Numbered from the stretch's first letter, positions 26,912-36,019 are shown. The stretch: DNA of 64,000 nt from CAJXMH01 sp964001305 (GCA_964001305.1 CAXFAI010000007.1:1-64000), one strand, 5' to 3'. Numbers and translations: made by a program. The notes: generated by a model from the letters alone, not told the origin.

Positions 26912-27373
26912 TTATTCCGAAGAGGAATGGTCAGCTATTATTTTCCATTCTTCGCCCAACTTTCTCCAAATCAAAGTAAAATAGCCTTTTAAGTCTCCTT
27001 CTTCTCGACTAAGGTGCCATTTACCAACCACAAATGCTAATTCTGGATTCAACAGTTTTAAACTCTTCAAATGAAAAGTTAGTTGACCCATTTTCTGTTT
27101 ACTGGGATAAGCTTTTAAGTAATTATTTAGGGTATTTTCCCAACCATAAGTGGGACCTTTAGAGCCAACAAATAAAAGACTATCAGACTTCCAATAACCT
27201 TCCATGTAAGCTTCAATGTTACCATCATTCCAATGAGTTTGCTGTTCTTCCAAAACGGATTTTATTTTTTCCATTTCTTCACTTTCAGATTGTGCGCTAC
27301 TTGTGGTCGTAATCAACAAGCATAGAATCCATAAAAAATTACGGAAGTGGTAGGTAAATGGGATATAGTTCAT
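26912..27373 (-). CDS. Secreted DUF4440/SnoaL-like protein
   Basis: 153 residues with a signal peptide (MNYIPFTYHF...LLITTTSSAQ, cut near residue 28) and an NTF2/SnoaL-like fold: repeated helix then sheet, HWNDGNIEAYMEGYW near residue 47 and a terminal GEEWKIIADHSS strand. Members are small periplasmic or secreted proteins of uncertain role. Its start overlaps the upstream gene by 35 nt. No catalytic motif is clear. Confidence 0.8.
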   Translation of the reverse strand: MNYIPFTYHFRNFLWILCLLITTTSSAQSESEEMEKIKSVLEEQQTHWNDGNIEAYMEGYWKSDSLLFVGSKGPTYGWENTLNNYLKAYPSKQKMGQLTFHLKSLKLLNPELAFVVGKWHLSREEGDLKGYFTLIWRKLGEEWKIIADHSSSE

Positions 27374-27953
27374 TGTATGCTTTTAATGCTAATATGAGGT
27401 CTTTTTCTCTTTTTTTAAGCTTGCTAAAACGCTCTTTTAAAATGGGGTCCTTTTCAAAATAGGGTTTTAAGTTTTTAGCACTAAGCTCATAGATTTCTCC
27501 TGATTTAAAATCTAGAAAAAGCTGCTGCATGCTTTTAGAGCGCTGAGTAATGGGAAAGCCAAAATTATCTACCGATTGAACAGTAGTTATGACTATAGCC
27601 GAAAACTGAGCCAAAGCCCCCATATTGATAATTCGCCAATAGGCCCCTTCTTGAGAAATATAAACATTACCGGCTTGAGAATAGCCCCATACTCTTTCAG
27701 GATTGACTTTTTCAAAATCTTTTAAAGAATCATTATATAAATACAACTGACTTCCCCTTTTTTCAAAAGTGCTTGTAATTCTTGGCTCGTTGTTTACAAA
27801 ATCATTGAAAGAGGTATATATTCCTTCTTGAAATGGAAATCCTTCATAATATTGAATAAGCGTTTCCTCTTCAATTACCTGTGCAATCACTTGTGAACCA
27901 AATAACAGCTTGAAGAATAAGGCGAGAATAAAATATTTGTGTTTACTGAACAT
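27339..27953 (-). CDS. Secreted protein of unknown function
   Basis: 204 residues with a signal peptide (MFSKHKYFILALFFKLLFGSQVIAQ). The rest has alternating beta segments, an aromatic-rich FPFQEGIYTSFNDFVNNEP stretch, and a lysine-rich helix near the end. I do not recognise a named family. It precedes the DUF4440 gene with a 35-nt overlap and shares its orientation, so the two are likely co-expressed. Confidence 0.7.
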   Translation of the reverse strand: MFSKHKYFILALFFKLLFGSQVIAQVIEEETLIQYYEGFPFQEGIYTSFNDFVNNEPRITSTFEKRGSQLYLYNDSLKDFEKVNPERVWGYSQAGNVYISQEGAYWRIINMGALAQFSAIVITTVQSVDNFGFPITQRSKSMQQLFLDFKSGEIYELSAKNLKPYFEKDPILKERFSKLKKREKDLILALKAYNELYPIYLPLP

Positions 27954-28078
27954 ACTTTTAATGAAAGTAAATTTATTAAAGCTTGAACAAATCTGTTAGT
28001 AAAAGCTTTTCATTTGTAGTTTTTAACAGCTTCTTACAAACCTCAAAATAGAGAAGCTCGTAATTTTAATTAAAAGAA

Positions 28079-28561
28079 ATGATGAATAAAATCAGCTTAA
28101 CTACTCTACTATTAGCCGTTTCTCTTTTTGCTTGCGGACAAAATGAATCGCCTAACACAAAAAGCGAGGGAGTATTTGAAGTTCAAAAAACGGAAGAGGA
28201 ATGGAAAGCACAACTTAGCGAAATAGAATACGAAGTCCTTAGAAACGAAGGCACAGAGCGTGCGTTTAGCGGTAAATACGTGGACTGGAAAGAAGAAGGC
28301 GTTTTTACATGTAAAGCATGTGGCAATCCGCTTTTTGAATCAAAAACCAAATTTAAATCAGGTACAGGTTGGCCAAGTTTCTATGATTTTATTTCGGGCA
28401 ATGTGACTGAAAAACCAGACAATAAATACGGATGGAATCGAACCGAAGTAGAATGTGCAAGATGTGGCTCTCATTTAGGTCATGTGTTTGAAGATGGACC
28501 TGAGCCTACAGGCCTTAGATATTGCATTAATTCTGTATCCTTAAACTTTAAAGAAAAGTAA
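28079..28561 (+). CDS. msrB: Lipoprotein methionine-R-sulfoxide reductase B
   Basis: 160 residues, with a lipobox ending in cysteine (SLFACGQN), so likely anchored in the periplasm-facing leaflet. The MsrB domain (about 38-158) has GTERAFSGKY, zinc CxxC pairs (CKAC, CARC), SGTGWPSFYDF and the catalytic cysteine in RYCINSVSLNF. It repairs oxidised methionine in envelope proteins, complementing the cytosolic MsrB at 23657. A gene of unknown function starts 3 nt after its stop. Confidence 0.93.
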   Translation: MMNKISLTTLLLAVSLFACGQNESPNTKSEGVFEVQKTEEEWKAQLSEIEYEVLRNEGTERAFSGKYVDWKEEGVFTCKACGNPLFESKTKFKSGTGWPSFYDFISGNVTEKPDNKYGWNRTEVECARCGSHLGHVFEDGPEPTGLRYCINSVSLNFKEK

Positions 28562-28564
28562 GTT

Positions 28565-29047
28565 ATGATTAAAGCACAGTATATCTCTGACCCAATGCAC
28601 TTTAGGCAACACAGGATTGTTACCCTTATAAATTTGCTTATCCTTATTATACTTTGCATTCTAAACCTTTTTGAACTACCAGTTTGGTTTGAATTTTCAT
28701 CCTTATTGCTAATTGCTGCTTTTGGTGTTTATGCTATTTTTAGTTTACACAAGTTTTATAGTTATACCAATAAGTTTCTATTAATAATAGAAGAAAATAA
28801 AGTTCAAATTAAAGATCCGAAAGGAAAGCTTATTGAAGTAGGAGAATTAATTGATATTGAAAATCTTTACTTAGAACATGAGCTAGATACTTCGAAAAAT
28901 AGTAAAATAATTTGGAGCATATTAAAAGGAAAGAAAGTATACTCTAAATTACGCATGAATTCCGAAGGCAAAGAAAAGACTATCTACTTTTGGGTAGACT
29001 CTCACTACCAACTCAATCAATTTAAATTGCTTAAAGAAAAGTGTTAA
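28565..29047 (+). CDS. Two-helix membrane protein of unknown function
   Basis: 160 residues. Two adjacent transmembrane helices lie near residues 19-37 and 40-62, followed by a soluble domain (about 68-155) with alternating strands. It starts 3 nt after the lipoprotein MsrB stop, so it is probably on the same transcript. No conserved motif was recognised; the layout resembles PH-like membrane-anchored proteins, which is not enough to name it. Confidence 0.65.
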   Translation: MIKAQYISDPMHFRQHRIVTLINLLILIILCILNLFELPVWFEFSSLLLIAAFGVYAIFSLHKFYSYTNKFLLIIEENKVQIKDPKGKLIEVGELIDIENLYLEHELDTSKNSKIIWSILKGKKVYSKLRMNSEGKEKTIYFWVDSHYQLNQFKLLKEKC

Positions 29048-29115
29048 GTTTCATTAAATTTTAAAACTTACTTCCGTTTCATTCGTGATAGAATTAAATC
29101 AAACCAAAGTATATC

Positions 29116-29634
29116 ATGAAAAATTTATTGAGAATAAGTTTAGTTAGTTTTATTTTTTTGCTTTTTGCAAAGCAAGGTTTAAGTCAAATAAATGCAGGTG
29201 TAGGCATAGAATATGGTTCAGAAGTAGAAGAAGCCGGTCTTGATTTACGTGTTGGATATCTGTTGAATGAGCAATGGAATTTAGTTGCAGATTTTAATTT
29301 CTTCTTTCTGGATAATGATAGCAGGTATATTGAACGCAATTATTGGAATGAATTAAATTTAAATGCACATTATTACTTTTTAACTCAAGAGAAATTAGTT
29401 TCCCCATATGCTCTTGGAGGTTTAGGATTAACCTTTGTTGGGTATGAATATGATGATCACCCTGCATTTAATGACAGAGAATACAGTAATTCCGAAATTG
29501 GTCTGAACGTAGGAGGAGGATTGGATGTAAATGTTCATGAAAACTTTAAACCATTTTTTGAAGTGAAGTATCTACTTATTGATGATTACGATCAAGGAGA
29601 GATTGCGCTCGGCTTGAAATACTTTCTAAGGTAA
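29116..29634 (+). CDS. Outer-membrane beta-barrel protein (OmpW/OprF-barrel-like)
   Basis: 172 residues with a signal peptide (MKNLLRISLVSFIFLLF...GLSQ). The mature part has alternating polar/apolar strands (LDLRVGYLL, WNLVADFNFFFL, ALGGLGLTFVGYEY, IGLNVGGGLDVNV) and ends in an aromatic strand, ALGLKYFLR, the usual barrel signature. It is predicted to sit in the outer membrane. No ligand can be predicted. 69 nt separate it from the gene before and from ferritin. Confidence 0.8.
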   Translation: MKNLLRISLVSFIFLLFAKQGLSQINAGVGIEYGSEVEEAGLDLRVGYLLNEQWNLVADFNFFFLDNDSRYIERNYWNELNLNAHYYFLTQEKLVSPYALGGLGLTFVGYEYDDHPAFNDREYSNSEIGLNVGGGLDVNVHENFKPFFEVKYLLIDDYDQGEIALGLKYFLR

Positions 29635-29670
29635 TTGCAATCGTTATAGCATGTTCTTAGTCTAATTCTA

Positions 29671-29678
29671 TTAAATTT
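29671..29678 (+). promoter_or_regulatory. -7 box (TAAATTTG) for the ferritin operon
   Basis: An exact TAnnTTTG match 25 nt before the ferritin ATG. No TTG lies at the usual -33 distance. No ferric-uptake-like operator was recognised nearby. Confidence 0.4.
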
Positions 29679-29703
29679 GCTACTCACTTAGAGATTTACA
29701 GCT

Positions 29704-30207
29704 ATGCTTTCAAAAACGATAGAAGACAAATTACAAAATCAAATTCACAAAGAGGCTTCCTCCTCTCAATTATACTTAGCTATGGCTTGTTGGGCCGATG
29801 TGAAAGGCTTTCCTGGAGTAGCTAGTTTCCTTTTTGCACATTCTGATGAAGAACGTCAACACATGTTGAAGTTAATCAAGTTTGTTAATGAAAGAGGTGG
29901 CCATGCAAGTGTTCCTTCTTTGGAGTCTCCACAGAAAAATTTTGATTCTTTGGCTTCTGTATTCAAGAGTATTCTTGAACATGAAATCTTGGTTACTGAA
30001 AGCATCAACGACATTATTACTGCTTGCTTAGAAGAGAAAGATCATACGACCAATAATTTCATGCAATGGTATATTTCAGAGCAACTGGAAGAAGAGCAAT
30101 TGGCTCGTTCAATTATTGATAAACTGGAATTAATTGGAAGCGACACTTCGAGTTTATACCTATTTGACAAAGAATTAGGTACTAGTCATCAAAGCGCACA
30201 TGCATGA
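29704..30207 (+). CDS. ftnA: Ferritin (non-heme iron storage)
   Basis: 167 residues. The ferroxidase ligands are recognisable: E17 (HKEASSSQ), E49/E50 and H53 (HSDEERQHM), E94-type residues in ILEHEILVTESI, and the QWYISEQLEEEQ segment. It stores iron as a mineral and detoxifies Fe(II). Its TGA overlaps the ATG of a 59-residue membrane protein, which overlaps the lycopene cyclase start; the three are expected to be translated together. Confidence 0.95.
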   Translation: MLSKTIEDKLQNQIHKEASSSQLYLAMACWADVKGFPGVASFLFAHSDEERQHMLKLIKFVNERGGHASVPSLESPQKNFDSLASVFKSILEHEILVTESINDIITACLEEKDHTTNNFMQWYISEQLEEEQLARSIIDKLELIGSDTSSLYLFDKELGTSHQSAHA

Positions 30208-30383
30208 ATAAAGGCGAGCGTTTATTAGCTTTTCTAGGTGCCATGTTCACGACCTTTGGCATCACGGATTTAAATTTTGAAAATCCAGCTTTCAGTGATA
30301 ATCAAAAAGCCTATGCTTCTATTATTTTAGGCGTTTTCATGTTGTTTATTTTTATTGTTCGGCGATATTCTCAAAAAGCTTGA
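30204..30383 (+). CDS. 59-residue membrane protein between ferritin and lycopene cyclase
   Basis: A short gene of 59 residues (MNKGERLLAFLGAMFTTFGI... ending RRYSQKA). Its ATG overlaps the ferritin stop (ATGA) and its stop overlaps the TTG start of the lycopene cyclase (TTGA), so it is held in place by two overlaps. There are two hydrophobic stretches, near residues 7-20 and 38-53, and the C-terminus is arginine-rich. No family is recognised. The double coupling makes it likely to be real despite its length. Confidence 0.75.
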   Translation: MNKGERLLAFLGAMFTTFGITDLNFENPAFSDNQKAYASIILGVFMLFIFIVRRYSQKA

Positions 30384-31534
30384 AAGCAAATTCCTCCCCT
30401 TTTGATTTTATAATCATTGGAGGTGGTTTATCGGGCCTGCAATTGGCTAAGGCTTTATTAGATGAAGGATTTTTAGAAGAATGTTCCTTAGCTATTTTTG
30501 AATCTAGATCTGACCAAATACAAAACGATAAAACGTGGAGCTTTTGGGAAAAAGGTACCGGTAAATGGGATAAAATAGTATCTCATCAGTGGAATAAAGC
30601 GTGCTTTGTTGACGAAATCAATCATGCTAAAGATTTTGATTTAGCACCTTACGTTTATAAAACTATTCAATCAAAAGATTTTTACCAACATCTAATCCAT
30701 GAATTGCAAGCTTGCAAGAACTTTCATTGGATTAATGATCAAGTTGATGGCTTAACTTTAGGTTCAGAAATTCTAGTAAAAACAACAAACAATCACAGTT
30801 ACTTAGGTAAACGAGTTTTCGATAGTCGTCCCCCACAAAATTTAGAAGATGCTAAATATCCAATGGTTTGGCAACACTTTAAAGGATACGTAGTTGAGAG
30901 TGATAAAGCGCTTTTTGATGAGGAGCAAATTAGAATGATGGATTTTAGTTTGACAGATGGAGTTAGTTGCAGTTTCACCTATGTATTGCCTTATTCAAAA
31001 ACAAAAGCTTTAGTTGAGTTTACTTACTTCTCAAAGGATATTGTAGATGAAAAAGTCTATGATGATTACATTAAAAAGTACTTGAACCATATTGGATGTA
31101 GCCACTATGAAGTAAAAGAAACTGAAATGGGAAAAATCCCCATGAGTTCATATCCGTTTCATAAACACAATACCGAGAATTATCTAAAAATAGGAACTGC
31201 TGGTGGATGGGTAAAAGCCTCTTCGGGCTATTCTTTTAAAAATACCGAGCATTACATTCAAAAGGTCATTGGACTATTAAAAGAAAATCGCTCTTTTAAA
31301 AACTTAAAAACTAGCTCAAAATATCAATGGTATGACGAACTGTTCTTAAGTGTTTTGGCTCATGAAAACCATAAAGGGGCTAAGCTTTTTGGCCAAATGT
31401 ATGGTCAAAATTCCATTCAAGAAATTTTTGCATTTTTAGATGAGCAAAGCGCTCTTTTTCAAGAACTTAAAATTATTTCAAGTTTTGAAAAAGCTCCTTT
31501 TTTAAGGGCTTTAAAAAGAAAGTATTTGGGCTAG
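30380..31534 (+). CDS. crtY: Lycopene beta-cyclase (CrtY-type, FAD/NAD-binding)
   Basis: 384 residues. The dinucleotide-binding motif IIIGGGLSGLQLA is at 11-23. The family's conserved WSFWEK, SRPP and GTAGGWVKASSGYSFKNT segments follow. It closes lycopene ends to form beta-carotene. The start is TTG at 30380, because the next methionine is deep inside the family; it is coupled to the small membrane gene upstream. No other carotenoid genes (crtB, crtI, crtZ) are in the window. Confidence 0.9.
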   Translation: MKANSSPFDFIIIGGGLSGLQLAKALLDEGFLEECSLAIFESRSDQIQNDKTWSFWEKGTGKWDKIVSHQWNKACFVDEINHAKDFDLAPYVYKTIQSKDFYQHLIHELQACKNFHWINDQVDGLTLGSEILVKTTNNHSYLGKRVFDSRPPQNLEDAKYPMVWQHFKGYVVESDKALFDEEQIRMMDFSLTDGVSCSFTYVLPYSKTKALVEFTYFSKDIVDEKVYDDYIKKYLNHIGCSHYEVKETEMGKIPMSSYPFHKHNTENYLKIGTAGGWVKASSGYSFKNTEHYIQKVIGLLKENRSFKNLKTSSKYQWYDELFLSVLAHENHKGAKLFGQMYGQNSIQEIFAFLDEQSALFQELKIISSFEKAPFLRALKRKYLG

Positions 31535-33045
31535 TTTAATTTCTTGAAATCCAAATTGTGAAAATGAAAGTCAGGGTTAGGTAAATCAATTTTAAAACCT
31601 TCCACTTCCCCATTTGCATTTAAATGAAACGTAACAAATCCTTCAGGTAAGAATTCATCTTTAAATTTTACCTTGTAGGTATTTTGCTGCCAATGTACCA
31701 TTTCAGAAGTAAAATACTTTTTTGATGGAACTAAAGTCAAGCTTAAGTTTCCTTTAATTTCCTCAACTTTAGCTTCACCATAAACCATATCTTCATATAC
31801 ACCTATCAATTTATCGGTTGCAACATTCGACTTTAACTTTTCATTTCGTTTAGCGTACCGTTCTACTTTGGCTTTTTCCTTGCGCTGATCTGCTGCTTTA
31901 CTAAATTTCAGTATGGTTCCTGCCCAATCTGGTTTGTCCGTTTTATTTTCAAACTCATCAATGCTATTAAGCATTAAAGCGGTAGGTAATGAAGTTTCGC
32001 CATTAGTTAAAATAATTCCTCCATAATTTTCAGCAGGCACTAAAAATATTTTTGAAATATAACCAGGTAAACCTCCACCATGATGAGCTACTTTATGATT
32101 CTGATAATCCATTAAAAACCAACCTAAAGCATAACCCTTGAATTCAACTCCTGTCATTCGGTCAAATCCACCAGTTGGTATTGGTGTATGCATTTCCAAT
32201 AAGTTTTTATAAGTGTGTTTTGAAAGCAAAGTATCCTTTCCAACTATGCCTTCATTTAGCCAAAACTGTATCCATTTAGACATGTCGACCACATTGGAGC
32301 TAATTAATGCTGCACCTGCAGAATTATCATAATTTCTTATAGCATCTAACTTTCCATTGACATGAGGGTAAGCAATTTGGGTTTCCTTGGTATAATCATC
32401 TATAGAGGTGTATGTTGAATTCATTTGAAGGGGCTCAAAAATGCGCTCTTTCATAAAATCACCTAAAGATTGACCACTCACCTCTTCTACCACCAAACCA
32501 GCTGCTATAAACATGATATTTTGATATCCATAAATCGTTCTATGATCATAACTTAGTTTGTAGTTCTCAAATCGCTCTACAATTTCTTTTGGCTCGTAAT
32601 CCGTCATGTACCATAGTAAATCGCCATCAAAAGTCTTGAAACCACTTCTATGGCAAAGTAAGTCTTCAATGGTCATTTGAGAAGCAATGTATTCGTCGCT
32701 TAGTCGGAAATAAGGCAAATGAGTTTGTACTCGATCCGACCAATTTAATTTCCCGTCGTCTACTAAAAGGCCAATACAAGTTGCGGTAAAAGCCTTACTG
32801 ATTGAAGCTATAGCAAATACTGATTCTGTAGTAGCTTTGGTTTGCTTTTCGGCATTCGCATATCCATAGGCTTTCTGAAACCAAACAGAATCCTTTCCGG
32901 CAATTGAGATCGTCAATCCGGGTAAATCGTAATCCTTTACAGCCTTAGCAACATATTCATCAAAGGCTTGGTGTTGTGCCTTTACATGAAATCCAACAAT
33001 TAATACAAGGAGAAGCCAAAAGGTTTTAATTCTAAAGTTTTTCAT
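31531..33045 (-). CDS. Secreted serine hydrolase, class C beta-lactamase / penicillin-binding family
   Basis: 504 residues with a signal peptide (MKNFRIKTFWLLLVLIVGFHVKAQ). The catalytic SxxK is S81-I-S-K84 in AIASISKAFTA, the YxN is in IYGYQNIMF, and the third motif is HHGGGLPGY. A C-terminal DUF3471-like domain (about 400-504) is present. Such enzymes act as peptidases or esterases on D-amino-acid-containing or other substrates; a resistance role is not implied. Its stop and the crtY stop share a CTAG palindrome. Confidence 0.9.
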   Translation of the reverse strand: MKNFRIKTFWLLLVLIVGFHVKAQHQAFDEYVAKAVKDYDLPGLTISIAGKDSVWFQKAYGYANAEKQTKATTESVFAIASISKAFTATCIGLLVDDGKLNWSDRVQTHLPYFRLSDEYIASQMTIEDLLCHRSGFKTFDGDLLWYMTDYEPKEIVERFENYKLSYDHRTIYGYQNIMFIAAGLVVEEVSGQSLGDFMKERIFEPLQMNSTYTSIDDYTKETQIAYPHVNGKLDAIRNYDNSAGAALISSNVVDMSKWIQFWLNEGIVGKDTLLSKHTYKNLLEMHTPIPTGGFDRMTGVEFKGYALGWFLMDYQNHKVAHHGGGLPGYISKIFLVPAENYGGIILTNGETSLPTALMLNSIDEFENKTDKPDWAGTILKFSKAADQRKEKAKVERYAKRNEKLKSNVATDKLIGVYEDMVYGEAKVEEIKGNLSLTLVPSKKYFTSEMVHWQQNTYKVKFKDEFLPEGFVTFHLNANGEVEGFKIDLPNPDFHFHNLDFKKLN

Positions 33046-33068
33046 ATTTGTTTCAATTCAAGTTGTAT

Positions 33069-35156
33069 CTAATAGGCTCCATTTCGTTTTCTTAAGAACC
33101 ACTCTAAGCTTATCAAAGTCAAAAAGATAAAGAACAACCACTTAAACTTAATGATATCCTCTAACTTTTCTTGATAGTAAGTTACCGCAACAATATTCTG
33201 ATTTTGATTGATTTCGTTCGCAATTTGATTCATGTTGGAAGGGTAAAATAGTGCTCCTTCACTTTTTTCAGACAATTGATACAGAAGTTGATGATTTGCC
33301 ACCGTTTGTGCTGCTTCTAATTGCAATTCCAAAATAGAAAATTCACCTTTTTCGACAAGCTTTTTAGTGTTAACTTCAGTCGTTGCTTCGTAAGAATAAT
33401 TACCTATTGGAAGAGAAGCAACATTTAAAAAATACGCCTTATTTGATCGACTAAATTGATAGTTGAACTCCTCTCCTGACTCATGTTTAAAGGTAACATC
33501 AATGATGGATTCGTTAATGAGTTCATAGGATTCATTATACACTTCAGCCTCAAATTTGATTACTTCATTTTCTAAAAACTGCTTTTTATGATTTAAACGA
33601 AACAAACTCTTATCAGCCTTTAAGGCTAGAAATTGAACAATCTTCGAAATCAATTCATCAAAATGTTGATGGTTTCCTTTCTCCGCATAGTTCAAGATTC
33701 TCCATTTCCAAAGCCCTTCTCCAACTAAAGTGGCTGTTTTACGACTTCCATTGTCTCTAAATGCAAGTAGTGGACTCTGTGTTGCTACACTGCCAATTTT
33801 TTGATTAAAGAATGAATAGGACTGATCACTCAAACGATACTTTGCAAAAGGAGCAGTCAATGGTGGATATTCTTTTATGGTATTTAGTTGCTCTTCAGAA
33901 AAGGTAAACAACGGAAAAGCCGAATTAAACACTGGCAAAATTTCATTTGTATTTGATTGAATCGCAGAAGAGCTTATTGCTCCAAATTGTTCATTGTAAA
34001 CATTAAAATCACTTTGTGAAGCTAAAATGTACCAAGTTGAAATATTAGCTTCGGCTATAGCTTGCAAAAGCCCACTCGCTTGGTTTCTTAAAGCTGGAAC
34101 TTGGTGTAAAATAACTAAGTCATAAGGATCAATTTTATCCTTCCAATCCTTCAACAAGACAGTTTCTACTTCATAATTCTTGTTGTTTTTAATAGCTGCT
34201 TGAATAGCTGCCAAATCCGGGTGCGGTGATTGCGCCAAAAGCAACACCTTTTGACGACCATCTAATACATCAATGTAAAAAGATAGTTGATTATTCAACG
34301 TATTTCGTTCTTCATCAATGGGTTCAATGATTAAATCATATTGCTGAACTCCTAAATGTTTCGCTTCAACTTTGGTAGAGAATTCAATAATTTGATTCTT
34401 TTCATCAATTCTTTTTTGAGCAGTCCAAATTGTTTTTCCTTTTCGCTCTAAACGCAACTTTACTTCTTCTCCGACCAACTCCTCGGCTAACAATTCCATT
34501 TCTACGGGAAAGAAATTTCCTAAGTACGCAATGTCATTATTTCTGATTTCATTAATCCGAATATCCTTATAAGCAGTGGTATCTCCAAGGGCAATGGTGT
34601 ATATAGGTGCTTGATTCAAATCACTCAAATACAAAGGATTCATTCCTTGATTATAAATACCATCTGAAGCTAAAATAACAGCTCCAACATTTCGGTTAAC
34701 ATAGCGTTCTTCTAGATTTTCAAACAATTGATCAAAGGCAGTAATTTTTCCAAGGTAATTGGCATTTGAATCCACTCTTTGAAATTCTTCATCAAAAAGA
34801 TAATGATCTACATCATAATCTCGAGCTAGCTCAGATTTTAATTCATTAAGCTCTCGATTGAATTCTGTTTTATAAGCTAAACTGTCTTTGGTTAAAAGAA
34901 TTGATTCCGAATTATCTTGTGCAATAACAATTATTGGTTTCTCAACTCGCTTGCTTTGGTATTTGAGTAATGGAGCCATAAGCAATAGCGCTAAAGCACT
35001 TGCTAAAACTGCTCGAATAAGAAACAATGTTCGCTTTAAGCCAAGGCTAAATTCATTGAGTTTCTGATTTCTATAATACAAAGCAAATGCATACAACACC
35101 CCTAATAAAAGGCATCCTATAAACATCCACCAAGGATATTGGCTGACTAAATTCAA
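33069..35156 (-). CDS. VWA-type inner-membrane protein (BatA-like), Bacteroidota-conserved
   Basis: 695 residues. Two N-terminal transmembrane helices (about 10-30, 43-65), then a VWA-like domain (about 70-190) whose MIDAS is recognisable in VIAQDNSESILL and ILASDGIYNQG, then CARDB/beta-sandwich-like domains, a Rossmann/GATase-like stretch (DPYDLVILHQVPALRNQA) and a last helix near the C-terminus (FFIFLTLISLEWF). The arrangement resembles BatA/BatB-type membrane VWA proteins. It ends 23 nt before the serine hydrolase start and begins 18 nt after the fabG stop. Role is unproven. Confidence 0.75.
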   Translation of the reverse strand: MNLVSQYPWWMFIGCLLLGVLYAFALYYRNQKLNEFSLGLKRTLFLIRAVLASALALLLMAPLLKYQSKRVEKPIIVIAQDNSESILLTKDSLAYKTEFNRELNELKSELARDYDVDHYLFDEEFQRVDSNANYLGKITAFDQLFENLEERYVNRNVGAVILASDGIYNQGMNPLYLSDLNQAPIYTIALGDTTAYKDIRINEIRNNDIAYLGNFFPVEMELLAEELVGEEVKLRLERKGKTIWTAQKRIDEKNQIIEFSTKVEAKHLGVQQYDLIIEPIDEERNTLNNQLSFYIDVLDGRQKVLLLAQSPHPDLAAIQAAIKNNKNYEVETVLLKDWKDKIDPYDLVILHQVPALRNQASGLLQAIAEANISTWYILASQSDFNVYNEQFGAISSSAIQSNTNEILPVFNSAFPLFTFSEEQLNTIKEYPPLTAPFAKYRLSDQSYSFFNQKIGSVATQSPLLAFRDNGSRKTATLVGEGLWKWRILNYAEKGNHQHFDELISKIVQFLALKADKSLFRLNHKKQFLENEVIKFEAEVYNESYELINESIIDVTFKHESGEEFNYQFSRSNKAYFLNVASLPIGNYSYEATTEVNTKKLVEKGEFSILELQLEAAQTVANHQLLYQLSEKSEGALFYPSNMNQIANEINQNQNIVAVTYYQEKLEDIIKFKWLFFIFLTLISLEWFLRKRNGAY

Positions 35157-35174
35157 ATTACTAAGTCTATTGAA

Positions 35175-35921
35175 TTAGGTTAACATAGCACCACAAACAC
35201 TAAGTGTTTGCCCTGACACATAAGTAGAAAGATCTGAAGCTAAATAAAGCACAGCATTGGCTACATCTTCCGTGGTTCCGGGTCTGTTTAGAGGAATACT
35301 TTTTAACCATGCTTCCATGGCATCTTCTCCCAATTCACCAGTCATTTCTGTGGCAATAAAACCCGGAGCAATGGCATTACATCGAATATTACGACTTCCC
35401 AATTCTTGTGCAATGGACTTTGTAAATCCTATAATTCCGGCTTTAGAAGCTGCATAGTTAGATTGACCTGCATTTCCTTTTACTCCAACAATAGAACTCA
35501 TGTTGATAATACTACCTGAACGCTGCTTTAAAAGGGTACGTTGTACTGCTTTGGTAACATTAAAAACAGACTTTAAATTAGTATCCATTACATCATCCCA
35601 ATTCTCTTCGCTCATTCGCATTAGCAAACCGTCTTTGGTAATTCCTGCATTGTTTATTACCGCATCTATTCGTTCAAATTCTTTCACTACTTCTTCAACC
35701 AATTCTTGCGTTTGCTGAAAATCAGCTGCATCTGATTGATAACCCTTTGCTTTTACTCCCAAAGCTTGTAACTCTTCTTCCACTGCTTTAGCTTTTTCTG
35801 CTGAAGAACGATAGGTAAAAGCCACATTTGCTCCGTGTTCAGCAAGCTTTAAAGCCACTCCTTTTCCAATTCCTCTGGTTGCTCCAGTAACAAGAGCAAC
35901 TTTACCTTCCATTAATTTCAT
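35175..35921 (-). CDS. fabG: 3-oxoacyl-[acyl-carrier-protein] reductase
   Basis: 248 residues. SDR cofactor motif TGATRGIGKG at the N-terminus, NNAG, catalytic serine in INMSSIVG and YxxxK in YAASKAG. It reduces beta-ketoacyl-ACP in fatty-acid elongation. The start MKLMEGK matches the family; an in-frame ATG three codons earlier also exists. A TACCTTTG -7 box is 24 nt upstream. It is followed by the VWA-type membrane protein and a serine hydrolase. Confidence 0.93.
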   Translation of the reverse strand: MKLMEGKVALVTGATRGIGKGVALKLAEHGANVAFTYRSSAEKAKAVEEELQALGVKAKGYQSDAADFQQTQELVEEVVKEFERIDAVINNAGITKDGLLMRMSEENWDDVMDTNLKSVFNVTKAVQRTLLKQRSGSIINMSSIVGVKGNAGQSNYAASKAGIIGFTKSIAQELGSRNIRCNAIAPGFIATEMTGELGEDAMEAWLKSIPLNRPGTTEDVANAVLYLASDLSTYVSGQTLSVCGAMLT

Positions 35922-35944
35922 AGTATCCATTTTTTGTAGTTGCC

Positions 35945-35952
35945 CAAAGGTA
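35945..35952 (-). promoter_or_regulatory. -7 box (TACCTTTG) for fabG
   Basis: An exact TAnnTTTG match 24 nt upstream of the chosen fabG start. The only TTG nearby is 12 nt upstream, too close for a good -33 pair. Confidence 0.4.
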
Positions 35953-36019
35953 ATTTATCTGTTGCAATTTTTCACCTCTTCTTGGTAGTTTGAAGCATGA
36001 ATGCACTCTTTTACTTTAT

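Noticed and set aside
31531..33045. Antibiotic-resistance beta-lactamase
   Set aside because: SxxK, YxN and HxG are present, but class C-like fold members are mostly peptidases or esterases. Length and the DUF3471-like tail favour that group.
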